62,274 nt of DNA from Saprospiraceae bacterium (lineage in GTDB: Bacteria; Bacteroidota; Bacteroidia; Chitinophagales; Saprospiraceae): assembly GCA_016710625.1 (NCBI GenBank), contig JADJVK010000019.1, forward strand, positions 1-62,274, written 5' to 3'. Every line of letters begins with the position of its first letter. The first letter of the stretch is position 1. This document shows, piece by piece, positions 35,528 to 45,086 of the stretch. The notes beneath the pieces were generated by a model. It did no database searches and had not been told where the DNA came from. It saw only the letters and a program-made list of their open reading frames with translations. The position numbers and the translations under genes are program-made.

Positions 35528-36448
35528 TTATTTCTTTTTCGGCTCAAATTTAATATTCCATCTCGAAACATAATCTGCTAAAGGCTGCAAACCCATTTCT
35601 TTTCGCCATTCATCCACCATAGTTTCATCTTCAAGGGGAGATAATTCCCAAGTGTTTTTTGCATTGTTAAAGGTGATTTGTGAACCATATTTCTGTGGTT
35701 TATTCATCGAGATTTGAATACGGTCATACATCAAAGCATAACTTGACCAACTTGCTTCTTTTTGTTCACAAAGCGATTTGATGATGGGCAAATATTTTTT
35801 TTGTTTTTCAGAATCGCTATGCTGAATAATTAGAAATGCGGAACTGGCGGCTCTGCCACCCACCTCACTAGATTTGGGCCACCCTTTTTTCTCAATTAGT
35901 TCAATTAAGTCACTTTGATTCTTTTCATTTATTTTATTTTTCATTTGCCAAAGAGTTTTCGAGACAGAAGAATGCATCCCGATTTTCTTTTCAACTAATT
36001 TAATGTCGTCATAATAGGCTTGATCCAAAGCATTCATTTCCCATAGTTTTTTGGCATATTCAATGTCTTTATAAGGGTTTTGGAACTTGATATTCAATTG
36101 ATTAATTAATTTATTTTCAAAATCTGCCCACCTTTTATCTTGTCGGGCATTTAAGAAATCAGGGTCGCAAAGGGGTTGGACTGTAGTATCCATCTCAATG
36201 TACTTATACAAATTCTTGAAACAAGAATCCCTTTGATTCGCTAATGACAAAACACAAGTATAATTGTAAAGTGTCCCTACATCTTTTGGTTGTTCTTTCA
36301 GCATTTTTTGAAATTCAATGATGGCACCATTCAGATTGCCTTCGTCTCTCAAGCTATCAGCCACAGATCTAATGATGGTCATTTGTGCTGATAATGAGGT
36401 TGTTGCTAATAGAAATAAAATATAAAAAAAATTAAAAGTTTTTTTCAT
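35528..36448 (-). CDS. DUF6624 domain protein with an N-terminal TPR-like region
   Basis: A 306-residue exported protein (signal peptide ending TSLSAQ). Residues about 25-110 contain TPR-like helices (EGNLNGAIIEFQKMLKEQP, GTLYNYTCVLSLANQ). The rest is the DUF6624 domain, with LWEMNALDQAYYDDI, GWPKSSEVGGRAASSAFLII, QHSDSEKQKKYLPIIK, YALMYDRIQ, KYGSQI and the C-terminal DEWRKEMGLQPLADYV. Its function is unknown. It is monocistronic with a full promoter match at 36514-36546. Confidence 0.85.
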   Translation of the reverse strand: MKKTFNFFYILFLLATTSLSAQMTIIRSVADSLRDEGNLNGAIIEFQKMLKEQPKDVGTLYNYTCVLSLANQRDSCFKNLYKYIEMDTTVQPLCDPDFLNARQDKRWADFENKLINQLNIKFQNPYKDIEYAKKLWEMNALDQAYYDDIKLVEKKIGMHSSVSKTLWQMKNKINEKNQSDLIELIEKKGWPKSSEVGGRAASSAFLIIQHSDSEKQKKYLPIIKSLCEQKEASWSSYALMYDRIQISMNKPQKYGSQITFNNAKNTWELSPLEDETMVDEWRKEMGLQPLADYVSRWNIKFEPKKK

Positions 36449-36513
36449 GATATATGGTTTTAATTATCGATACCACTTAAAGATTATAATTTGATTTTCT
36501 AGACTTATTTTTT

Positions 36514-36546
36514 CAAATTTATAAATAAAACTCAAATTAGAAACAA
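36514..36546 (-). promoter_or_regulatory. Promoter of the DUF6624 gene
   Basis: On the minus strand, TTG (36546-36544), 22 bp, then TAAATTTG (36521-36514) match the phylum consensus, about 65 bp before the ATG. Confidence 0.5.
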
Positions 36547-36690
36547 ATATTATAAAAATTTGATACTTATTTTTAATCAAATAATTACATTCATTTATAT
36601 TTTTAGTTTTAAACTATAAAGCATTGATATATAATTTTTTATAGATTGAATATTCTATTATAGAATTGCAATAATGGTTCCTTTAAATAA

Positions 36691-36724
36691 AAAAATAGGC
36701 TAACTTTAATTCAAGCTAGCCTAT
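36691..36724 (-). terminator. Terminator of the esterase gene
   Basis: ATAGGCTA (36695-36702) and TAGCCTAT (36717-36724) form a perfect 8-bp stem after the esterase stop codon, followed on the minus strand by a T-run. Confidence 0.75.
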
Positions 36725-36748
36725 CTAAAATATATAATTTAAAGGTTT

Positions 36749-37480
36749 TTACATTCTAGTTTCAACAAAATAAGGCAACATCTTTCTCCAAGTATCCCAA
36801 TCATGTGGCATATCATATCCCCAAATATCTAATTCATGAGGAATTCCTTTACTACCTAAAATACTTGAAAATCTTCTCGAAGCCTCAGGAGTTTCGTAAT
36901 TTCCTGATCCAGTAGCAACAACTATTGTATCGGATCTACGAATTTGATTCAGCATATTTTCATCATTCATATTTTGCATATAATGCTCTGGTGAATTGAA
37001 ATATACATCATCATTCCAAAAACCATCGGTATAAGAGGTCAAATCATAACAGCCACTCATAGCTATTGTTCCATTGATCAAATCTGGTCTTTTCAAAAAT
37101 AAATTCATCGAATGTAGAGCTCCTAAAGAAGCACCGGTGGTGATAATAGGCGTATCTGCACTGGTATTATGCTTGATATAAGGAACCACTTCGTTATAAA
37201 CGTAATGATTAAATGAGTTTTGGCGAATCGCTTTGTGATGTGGCATCATCTGTCGGTTCAACCAACTTTCAGAATTAATACTATTAATGGAAAAAACTTT
37301 AATTTTTCCTGCTTCTATGTAAGGTTTTAATTGATCAATCAATAGAAATCGTTCATATTCCAAATAATCAGCGGCAGCAGTCGGTAGCATTAATAATGCT
37401 TTACCAAAATGTCCGTACATCACAATTTCCATATCTTTACCCAAAGCTTGGCTATACCAACTGTTAATCACTCGATTCAT
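36749..37480 (-). CDS. Putative esterase (alpha/beta hydrolase, esterase D-like)
   Basis: A 243-residue cytoplasmic alpha/beta hydrolase related to the PF00756 esterases. The nucleophile elbow is GASLGALHSM (Ser in GxSxG). HDWDTWRKMLPYF near the C-terminus provides the catalytic His. MSGCYDLTSYTDG follows the elbow as in other family members. The ATG at 37478-37480 is preferred to an upstream TTG. The substrate is unknown; relatives act on siderophore esters, S-formylglutathione or acetylated sugars. It is divergent from the transaldolase-CBS gene. Confidence 0.8.
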   Translation of the reverse strand: MNRVINSWYSQALGKDMEIVMYGHFGKALLMLPTAAADYLEYERFLLIDQLKPYIEAGKIKVFSINSINSESWLNRQMMPHHKAIRQNSFNHYVYNEVVPYIKHNTSADTPIITTGASLGALHSMNLFLKRPDLINGTIAMSGCYDLTSYTDGFWNDDVYFNSPEHYMQNMNDENMLNQIRRSDTIVVATGSGNYETPEASRRFSSILGSKGIPHELDIWGYDMPHDWDTWRKMLPYFVETRM

Positions 37481-37593
37481 ATATAATTTTGTTGTTTGAT
37501 TCAATGTAAAATTAATAAAATACTTAAAAGAAGCAATATTTTTATTACAAAAAAGTTTTTTTCCGTTTCTTTGTCTTTTAATTCAAATTAATT

Positions 37594-38598
37594 ATGGAAC
37601 TATACTTAGATTCAGCAGATTTAAAAGAGATAGAAGAAGCCTTTAAACTAGGTTTCTTAGCAGGATTAACAACCACTCCAACTTTCATGCACCGTGAAGG
37701 AATTACTGATATCGATGCTATGATTGTGAAATTATCCAAAATAGTACCTGTTCTTCAAATAGAAGCTCTCGGTGATACTGCTGACCAAATTTTGAAAGAA
37801 GCAGAAAGACAATTAGCATTAGGCTTGGATCCTAAGAAAACAGTTTTCAAAATTCCAGTTTCTTTGGAAGGTGTGAAAGCATGTAAATTGTTGAGAGATA
37901 ATAATTTATTAGTAAATGTCCACTTGGTGTACACATTGCAACAAGCTTATATGGCGATGTCGGCTGGAGCGACTTACGTTTGCCCTTTGGTGGGTAGATT
38001 GCAAGATCAAGGCCACGACGCTATAAGATTGGTGGAAGAATGTGTGGATGCAGTGGATAGATACGGTTATGATTCCAAAATCATGTTTTCATCAGTTCGC
38101 TATCCTGAGCATATCAGAAATGCCATCAATATAGGTGTTCATACGATTACTGTTCCGTGGAAAGTGATGAAAGTTTTGACTGAAAATAACTTGACTGCTT
38201 TAGGAACAGATCAATTCATCGAACATACTAAACTCATGACGAAAAAAGTTGGAGAATCATTAAATGGGGTGAATCCAATCGTTTCTTCAAATTCAACTTT
38301 ATCAGATGCCATAATCAAAATGACTGAATATGGTTTTGGTTGTGTAACTGTTGTGGGTGATAACAATCAGTTGGTAGGCGTTTTCACAGATGGTGATTTA
38401 AGAAGAAAATTGAGTGGAGAAGGTAGAAATATCTTAGAAAAGAAAATGGGCGAATTCACTTATAATGCACCAATTTCTGTTGAAAGTAACCAATTATTAA
38501 ATGTTGCAAACGACATTTTCAAGAAAACAAAAGTAGATACAATATTAGTGACTGATAATGGAAAACCAATAGGAATGTTGGATATTCAAGATTTATAA
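37594..38598 (+). CDS. Transaldolase/fructose-6-phosphate aldolase (TalC-like) fused to a CBS pair
   Basis: A 334-residue two-part protein. Residues 1 to about 215 are a TalC/Fsa-type class I aldolase barrel: MELYLDSADLKEIEEAF, GLTTTPTFM, the Schiff-base Lys86 in TVFKIPVSLEG, VSAGATYVCPLVGRLQD-like strands and TVPWKVMKVL. Residues about 225-334 are two CBS motifs (DAIIKMTEYGFGCVTVVGDN, GVFTDGDLRRKL, VDTILVTDNGKPIGMLDIQDL) of the kind found on KdsD arabinose-5-phosphate isomerase. CBS pairs usually bind adenosyl nucleotides, so allosteric control is inferred. It lies 21 nt before glyA. Confidence 0.88.
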   Translation: MELYLDSADLKEIEEAFKLGFLAGLTTTPTFMHREGITDIDAMIVKLSKIVPVLQIEALGDTADQILKEAERQLALGLDPKKTVFKIPVSLEGVKACKLLRDNNLLVNVHLVYTLQQAYMAMSAGATYVCPLVGRLQDQGHDAIRLVEECVDAVDRYGYDSKIMFSSVRYPEHIRNAINIGVHTITVPWKVMKVLTENNLTALGTDQFIEHTKLMTKKVGESLNGVNPIVSSNSTLSDAIIKMTEYGFGCVTVVGDNNQLVGVFTDGDLRRKLSGEGRNILEKKMGEFTYNAPISVESNQLLNVANDIFKKTKVDTILVTDNGKPIGMLDIQDL

Positions 38599-38619
38599 AT
38601 AATTGAATTTTAGTTTATT

Positions 38620-39888
38620 ATGATCAATGATTCAGTAGTTAATGCACTAGTTCTGAAAGAGCTAGATCGTCAAAGAAGGGGCATCGAATTGATTGCTTCC
38701 GAGAATTTCACTAGCTCATCTGTAATTGCAGCTATGGGATCGTGCCTAACCAATAAATACGCCGAAGGGTATCCAGGAAAGCGTTATTATGGAGGTTGTG
38801 AAGTGGTTGATGAGGTAGAAAATTTAGCTATTGAAAGGCTGAAGCAATTGTTTAATGCAAGTTATGCAAATGTTCAGCCACATTCTGGTGCTCAAGCCAA
38901 TGCAGCCGTATTTTTGGCTTGCTTGAAGCCTGGTGATAAAGTTTTAGGGTTCAATTTAGCTCATGGGGGACATCTTTCTCATGGCTCACCAGTCAATTAT
39001 TCTGGAAAAGTCTATAATCCATCATTTTATGGAGTGGAGCCAGATTCTGGGATTATCGACATGGATAAGGTAGAGAAAATTGCATTAGCTGAGCAACCAA
39101 AATTGATTGTTTGTGGTGCATCAGCTTATTCAAGAGATTGGGATTACAAACGATTTAGGGAAATTGCAGATAAAGTAGGTGCATTGTTGTTAGCGGATAT
39201 CGCTCATCCTGCTGGTTTGATCGCCACTAAATTGCTAAATGACCCAATGCCATATTGTCATATCGTAACTTCCACAACTCACAAGACTTTAAGAGGTCCG
39301 AGGGGAGGAATCATTATGATGGGGCAAAATTTTGAAAACCCTTGGGGACGAACCACTCAAAAAGGAACAATTTTGAAAATGTCTTCCATCTTGGATAGCG
39401 GTGTTTTTCCGGGTATGCAGGGTGGTCCTTTGGAGCATGTGATAGCTGCGAAAGCTGTCGCTTTTGGAGAATGTTTAGAGCCTTCTTATGCAGAATATAC
39501 AAAGCAAGTGGTGAAAAATGCTCATACTATGGCTGAGGCTTTTGTGCAAAAAGGATACAAAATATTTTCAGGAGGAACGGATAATCATTTGATGTTGTTG
39601 GATTTACGTCCAAAAGGATTTACTGGAAAATTTGCTGAAGAAACTCTTGGAAAAGTAGATATTACTGTAAATAAAAATATGATTCCATACGATACGGAGT
39701 CACCGTTAATTACATCGGGTATCCGAATTGGGGCTCCTGCTATTACTACAAGAGGGTTTAAAGAAGCAGATTGTTTGAAAGTGGTGGACTGGATTGATAC
39801 TGTTTTGGAAAATGCTGCAAATGAAAAATTATTGCAAGCAACAAAAGTGGAAATCAATGAATTCATGAAGCAATATCCACTTTATTAA
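38620..39888 (+). CDS. glyA: Serine hydroxymethyltransferase
   Basis: GlyA interconverts serine and glycine with tetrahydrofolate. The 422-residue PLP enzyme has RRGIELIASENFTS at the N-terminus and NKYAEGYPGKRYYGGCEVVD. The PLP lysine Lys222 is in TSTTHKTLRGPRGG, and TSGIRIGAPAITTRG is near the C-terminus. All cofactor and folate contacts appear intact and the length is normal. It is 21 nt downstream of the aldolase-CBS gene, so co-transcription is likely. Confidence 0.96.
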   Translation: MINDSVVNALVLKELDRQRRGIELIASENFTSSSVIAAMGSCLTNKYAEGYPGKRYYGGCEVVDEVENLAIERLKQLFNASYANVQPHSGAQANAAVFLACLKPGDKVLGFNLAHGGHLSHGSPVNYSGKVYNPSFYGVEPDSGIIDMDKVEKIALAEQPKLIVCGASAYSRDWDYKRFREIADKVGALLLADIAHPAGLIATKLLNDPMPYCHIVTSTTHKTLRGPRGGIIMMGQNFENPWGRTTQKGTILKMSSILDSGVFPGMQGGPLEHVIAAKAVAFGECLEPSYAEYTKQVVKNAHTMAEAFVQKGYKIFSGGTDNHLMLLDLRPKGFTGKFAEETLGKVDITVNKNMIPYDTESPLITSGIRIGAPAITTRGFKEADCLKVVDWIDTVLENAANEKLLQATKVEINEFMKQYPLY

Positions 39889-39965
39889 ATTTTAAATTTC
39901 TGAAAAAATGTCAGTTTATTTTTTTGGATAGATTTTTGAAATTATAAACTAAAAAATATTAAAAA

Positions 39966-40271
39966 ATGGAAGAGAATCAAAATAATCAGATTAATATTGA
40001 ATTACCTGAGGAAATTGCAGAAGGCGTTTATTCAAATTTGGCAATTATTTCCCATTCACCAACAGAATTTATCGTTGATTTCATCAGAATGGTGCCGAAT
40101 GTGCCGAAGGCAAAAGTTAAATCAAGAATTATCTTAACACCAGAACATGCAAAAAGATTATTGACTGCTTTGGTGGATAATGTTAAAAAATACGAACAAC
40201 AATTTGGAGGCATTGAAGAAATGCAACAATATCCTCCAATGAATTTTAATACTCCTACTGCACAGGCTTAA
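39966..40271 (+). CDS. DUF3467 protein
   Basis: A 101-residue soluble protein matching DUF3467: IELPEEIAEGVYSNLAIISH, EFIVDFIRMVPNVPKAKVKS, RIILTPEHAKRLLTALVDNV and a low-complexity tail (MQQYPPMNFNTP). It is widespread in Bacteroidota and lacks a known function. It is followed 30 nt later by the YdeI-like gene and may begin a three-gene run with the nuclease. Confidence 0.88.
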   Translation: MEENQNNQINIELPEEIAEGVYSNLAIISHSPTEFIVDFIRMVPNVPKAKVKSRIILTPEHAKRLLTALVDNVKKYEQQFGGIEEMQQYPPMNFNTPTAQA

Positions 40272-40301
40272 AAATAAGTAATTATATTTCAGTTACATCT
40301 T

Positions 40302-40886
40302 TTGGAACTGCATAAAAATATCAAAACTTATTATGCTGCTTCTGTTGAAGATTGGCATAATTGGCTCAAAGACAATCATTTGATAGAGAAATCTATTTTT
40401 TTGATTTGTTATAAAAAAGAAAGTAAAGTACCAACGATTACTTACAACGAAGCTTTGGAGGAAGCTTTGTGTTTTGGGTGGATTGACAGCAAAATTAACA
40501 AAAGAGACGATTTAAGTTTTTATCAATATTTTGCTAAAAGAAACCCAAAAAGTAATTGGAGTCGAGTCAACAAACAAAAAATCGAATCTTTGATAAGTCA
40601 AAATCGGCTTTTTCCATCTGGATTGGAAATGGTGGAATTGGCGAAAAAAAATGGTACTTGGAATGCATTGGATGCAGTTGAAAATCTGGAGATTCCAATT
40701 GATTTAGAATTTGAATTTCAAAAAAATCCAGTTGCTTTGGAACATTTTAACCAGTTTTCGAGGTCAACGAAAAGAGCTATTTTAGAGTGGCTTTTCAATG
40801 CAAAAAAAGAAGAAACCAGAGCAAAAAGAATTCAAGAAATTTTAGAACAAGCAAAAAACAATCTAAAGCCTTCCAATTTTCAATAA
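40302..40886 (+). CDS. YdeI/OmdA family protein
   Basis: A 194-residue protein of the YdeI/OmpD-associated family, related to bacteriocin-protection proteins. It has YYAASVEDWHNWLKDNH, IFLICYKKES, the central signature YNEALEEALCFGWIDSKINK, KRNPKSNWSRVNKQKIE and a helical C-terminus (SRSTKRAILEWLFNAKKEET). No ATG is available in frame before the domain; a TTG at 40302 is the likely start. The biochemical role is not established. It ends 15 nt before the nuclease gene. Confidence 0.83.
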   Translation: MELHKNIKTYYAASVEDWHNWLKDNHLIEKSIFLICYKKESKVPTITYNEALEEALCFGWIDSKINKRDDLSFYQYFAKRNPKSNWSRVNKQKIESLISQNRLFPSGLEMVELAKKNGTWNALDAVENLEIPIDLEFEFQKNPVALEHFNQFSRSTKRAILEWLFNAKKEETRAKRIQEILEQAKNNLKPSNFQ

Positions 40887-40901
40887 TTCTTAATTCCTAT
40901 T

Positions 40902-43539
40902 ATGAAAACCATTTATTTCGGACTTCAGTTGGATCAAACCAGTTACACCAATTTGGAGGCTTTCGATTTTGGTGATGTGGTGGTTGGTCCTATTGGATTG
41001 TTAAAATTATTGGAAAGTCATATTGGGAAATGTTGGTTATGAAGATGATGTGGAGTATTTGAGGATTGAAGCCTATCGAAAGGCACTCAAAATAGCTTTT
41101 GAAACCAATGATACTTTGTTTTATGCTGCTTCCTTTAAAATAAACGAATTTGCAGTTGCAAAATCTTTATTGAGTAAAAGGGACGAACTCCACCTTTGTG
41201 GCTGGAATTTTTCTAATGAAGTAGATATTCCTCAGCGATTAATAGATTTCTCTATTGTAGAAGAATGTCTATCTGGCTCAATGCCAGTTGGTTATACTGA
41301 GCGATATTTGCAATTATTAGAATTGTTACCTCAATGTAATTTGCCTTATGAAAGGATAATTTTCAATGAACCACTCCGATTAATCACTCATTATTATTCC
41401 AGATTAGCTAATGTTTTGGAGAATTTGGGGATACAAGTAATCGAGAAAGAACAGCCGAAAGCTACTAATCCTGCTTTTGCTACCTTACAAAATAATTTGT
41501 TAGGGAATAGCTTCGAAGTCGCATCGTGTCAGCAATCCATCAGCATTTTGGAGGTAGATAGCGAACAAACTGGTGCAGATTGGTTAGCAAAGTGGTTATC
41601 CAAATACGAAAGTTTGAATCCACTATTGTTAATTTCTGATCATAAAAGATTGTTGGATATCGCTTTACAACAGGAAGGATTGCCTTCTTTAGGAATAACA
41701 ACCAATACAAAGGCTCGACCATCTTTGCAATTACTAAAACTAGTAACTGCTCTATTGCAAACACCATTGGATAGTGATCGGATGATTGCATTTTTGTTAT
41801 TGCCCATTCATCCCTTACCCAATGAAATTGCCTACAAAATTGCTGAAGATATTTCTAAAAAACCTGGATTTAATATAACCGATTGGAAAGAAATTGTGCA
41901 CCAAAATGTACAAAATGAAGACTTGGGGTCTATTGGAAAAACCTTTAAAGATTTATTCGAAAGAAAGAAATTTCAGAGAAATGAATTGATTCCTAAAAAG
42001 GAGATAGTAGGGTTGTATCGTTATTTGAACACTTGGCTATCTAGTCTTAAAAGTGTAAAATATTCATTTTCAATCCGTTTGATGCAGGAATATTTGAAAC
42101 AAATTATAGATTTGTTTGAATCAATGAATGAAGCTCAATTTACTTTTACGACCTTGCACCAAATCATAAATTCTATTATCGACCCAGCCATTGTGAAAAT
42201 AGATGAAGAAGAATTACATAGTTATGAAGTGATTTTCCAACCTTCACAAATGCTTCATCCACATCCATTTTTGGTTTGGTGGAATTTTGTAGATTTAGAT
42301 AATGCTGTGGGCAGTGATTTTTGGTCCGATAGTGAGCATGAAATAATTTTCAAAAAGGGAATTGTAGTTTCAGATATTCAAAAAGAAAATAGGCTTAAAT
42401 TTTATCAGAGTATCCAAACTTTTTTTCAAACACAACAAAAGATTTGGTTGATTATTCCTAAGTCCATTGATGGAGCTGAAACGCAAGAACATCCATTATT
42501 ACCTTTTGTGAAAGCATCATTTACGGATTTGGAAATATTTAAAATTGACAATTTAAGTGAAACTTTTTCGGTGAATTATGGAAAGGATTTAGACTGTTTT
42601 CCACTTCAAAGTAAGCTTGAAAAAGAGCAATTGCCTTTTATAGAATTGGATAATATTGAAGCAATAAAATACCGAGATTACGAAAGCCCCTCTAGTTTAG
42701 AGAAATTTATTTACTATCCACATCAGTGGTTTTTCGATTATATCCTGAAAATCAGAAAAGCAAATGTGTTGACTACCAATGATTTATTTACGATAAAGGG
42801 AAATATTGCACATTTCATAATTGAGCAATATTTTCAATCAAAACCCGAAAAGGGGGATTTGAAAAACTGGATTCGCCAACAATTTGAAAATCAATTGATT
42901 CGACAAGGAGCAACTTTGCTATCGTATGGAAAAGAGCCAGAGAAAAGAGCTTTTGAACAAAATTTGACGACTGGTATCACCACTTTAATCCAAGCTTTAG
43001 AAAATAATAATTGGGAAGTAATTCACAATGAATATGCCATTAAGCAGCCAGTTTTTGAGGAAAATATGGTGGGCATTATGGATCTAATTGCTAAAAGAGG
43101 GGATGATTTTCTGATAATTGATTTGAAATATTCGGGATATTCCAAAAGGTATAATCTTTTGAAAAACAATGAAGATTTGCAATTGTTTTTTTATAAACAA
43201 CTTTTGAAACAGGAGGAAAAGGGAGCGATTTACACTGCTTATTATATCATTGATCAAGCAAAATTTATTACCAAACACCCTCAAATTATTTCGGAAGCTA
43301 TAGTTGTGAGTTTTAAATCTGATTTGTCGGATATTGAAAATACTCAAAAAAATGCAATTGCCTCCACTTTGAGTTGGAGAAAAGATCAAATCAACAAAGG
43401 GTTTGTCGAACTACGTTACAAAGAGTCAGCTAAAGCTTTGGATGCCTTATATGAAACTGAAAATCAATTGGATAGGTTAGAGATGAAGGACGATGACGAC
43501 CGTTATGATCCTTATCTCAATTGGATAAAAAATCAATAG
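40902..43539 (+). pseudogene. PD-(D/E)XK (RecB-type) nuclease family protein, frameshifted
   Basis: The gene starts at ATG 40902 (MKTIYFGLQLDQTSYTNLEA) and hits a TGA at 41040-41042. The main frame continues from about 41022 to 43539. Removing one A at about 41022 joins LLKLLESH to LGNVGYEDDVEYLRIE, so a single inserted base (or a two-base loss) explains the break. The large protein (about 878 residues) resembles AddB-type helicase-nuclease subunits. Its C-terminus has the nuclease core: SSLEKFIYYPHQWFFDYIL, VGIMDLIAK, FLIIDLKYSG (catalytic D and K) and the Q-rich DLQLFFYKQLL. A role in DNA-end processing is inferred; no helicase partner is in the window. Everything else is intact, so an assembly error is plausible. 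Confidence 0.8.
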
Positions 43540-43540
43540 G

Positions 43541-44566
43541 TTATTTCAAAATAATTTCTACTCTTCTATTTTTTTGTTTTCCTTGCTCATTATCGTTCGA
43601 TTCGATGGGTTCTGATTCTCCTTTCCCGATACAATCCAAATATTTTTCTGCAACTCCTTTTGTGATAAAGTATTTTTTCACAGCAACTGCCCTTTGATAG
43701 GACAATTGTTGATTGAATTCTTTGGAGCCCTCATTATCAGTATGCCCAATTATCGTACAATTCTTATTAGATTTTTGAATTGCTTCAGCAATAATATCCA
43801 GTTGAGCAAAAGAGCTATTTTTCAACTCACTTTTCCCATTTTCAAACAAAATATTGTCAAAATTTGTCGAAGTATTTGCCGTGATTTCTGACATAGGTTT
43901 GATATATTTCAAATCTCCAGTGCCACCTACGAAAACGTCATCGATAAAGAAATATCCAATGGCAATATTTTTTTTATTGGTGTCAAACTGACCGATATAA
44001 ATATTGCTACATGGCTTTGAAACTTTAAATTCTGTACCGATTTTAACCCAATTATTTGGATCCGTTTTTATACCATTACCATTTACAACGGTAGTTTTCT
44101 TGATTAATCTTGTATTTTCAAAAAAGAAATTGTCATCAGCAACCATTCCAAATTGGTCATTAAGCTGGATACTTCCGATGTTCTCACCCATAAATTTTGG
44201 AGGTGTTTTGATCCAGAATTCGCCATAATATGTTTGCCCTGGCAAAAGGTCGTCTTTGAGTTCTATTTTTAGATATTCCGCATAATCTGCATTGTTCACC
44301 AAAATTCCTGCAAACATATTTCCAGAATGTGGTTGAGCCAAATTATACCAAAATTTTGTATCTGTTGAGGTATGAATTAAATCTGTAGTTCCAGTATTTG
44401 CTGTCGCCCAAAACTTACTTTTATTAATAAAATCATTATGGGTTGCCGACAAGTCTTTGGGCATATGGTAAAAGTCCTCAAAACCTGGATTTGGAATAAA
44501 ATTGAAAACACTTTGCCCTAAACAAATATGTGATATGGTAAGTAAAAAAAATACTCTTAATAACAT
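43541..44566 (-). CDS. OmpA-family outer-membrane lectin-like protein
   Basis: A 341-residue exported protein with signal peptide ending HICLGQ when started at ATG 44566; an upstream ATG at 44593 would add a polar stretch that spoils the signal. Residues about 20-220 form a beta-sandwich region (FNFIPNPGFEDF, GQTYYGEFWIKTPPKF, IAIGYFFIDDVFVGG), as in carbohydrate-binding domains. The C-terminus is an OmpA peptidoglycan-binding domain (TIIGHTDNEGSKEFNQQLSY, RAVAVKKYFI, KQKNRRVEI). It probably tethers the envelope to peptidoglycan. It is convergent with the nuclease gene, with only 1 nt between stop codons. Confidence 0.87.
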   Translation of the reverse strand: MLLRVFFLLTISHICLGQSVFNFIPNPGFEDFYHMPKDLSATHNDFINKSKFWATANTGTTDLIHTSTDTKFWYNLAQPHSGNMFAGILVNNADYAEYLKIELKDDLLPGQTYYGEFWIKTPPKFMGENIGSIQLNDQFGMVADDNFFFENTRLIKKTTVVNGNGIKTDPNNWVKIGTEFKVSKPCSNIYIGQFDTNKKNIAIGYFFIDDVFVGGTGDLKYIKPMSEITANTSTNFDNILFENGKSELKNSSFAQLDIIAEAIQKSNKNCTIIGHTDNEGSKEFNQQLSYQRAVAVKKYFITKGVAEKYLDCIGKGESEPIESNDNEQGKQKNRRVEIILK

Positions 44567-44633
44567 TTCTAATTTTTTGTGAAAGATAGGCATTTAACTA
44601 GGAATTGGAAGAAATTTAAGACCGATGGAAATA

Positions 44634-45086
44634 TTATTTCGACGAGTTTTTCTCTAGTTCTTTGATTCTATTTTCTAATTGAAGTATATATAAAGTCAAT
44701 TCCTCGATTTTTGCAAGTTGACTCGTTAGTTGTTTTCCTAAGTTTAGAACTTGTTGGTTTTGCTCCAATTCCTTTGCTGAAATTATATTTGGCAAATGAT
44801 GGTTCACTTGAATATAATTTTGTAGCGAATCTAGGCTGATTAAGGGGTAATTTTTGTCAAAAACGTAATCTGGGAAGTCTTTTATGGTGATTTCGATTTC
44901 TCTAGCGAATATTCTGCCATCGCCCATTACTTGGAATCCTACTACTTTACTAACTGAATCTTTTGTAACAATCAGTCGGTCATCGCCACTTCCAGAAATA
45001 ACAAAAGGTGCAGAAATGTTAGCTTGGGAGCTTAACATCAGTGCACCTTCGATTAAAAATAAGAATACAAAAAGTAATCTAATCAT
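44634..45086 (-). CDS. Secreted protein with tail-fibre-type C-terminal coiled coil
   Basis: A 150-residue exported protein (signal peptide ending MLSSQ). A short beta segment (VVGFQVMGDGRIFAREIEI) is followed by the common Bacteroidota module DYVFDKNYPLISLDSLQNYI, NHHLPNIISAKELEQNQ and a C-terminal coiled coil (LAKIEELTLYILQLENRIKE). Such ends are found on trimeric, fibre-like surface proteins. This one is unusually short, only the stalk-end module. It overlaps the Lrp gene by 8 nt and is 67 nt upstream of the OmpA gene. Confidence 0.75.
   Translation of the reverse strand: MIRLLFVFLFLIEGALMLSSQANISAPFVISGSGDDRLIVTKDSVSKVVGFQVMGDGRIFAREIEITIKDFPDYVFDKNYPLISLDSLQNYIQVNHHLPNIISAKELEQNQQVLNLGKQLTSQLAKIEELTLYILQLENRIKELEKNSSK

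Larger units (their letters stand above)
36449..36748. other. Spacer: DUF6624 promoter and esterase terminator only
   Basis: This 300-bp AT-rich spacer between two minus-strand genes holds a promoter near 36514-36546 and a terminator at 36691-36724. No coding pattern was seen. Confidence 0.6.
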
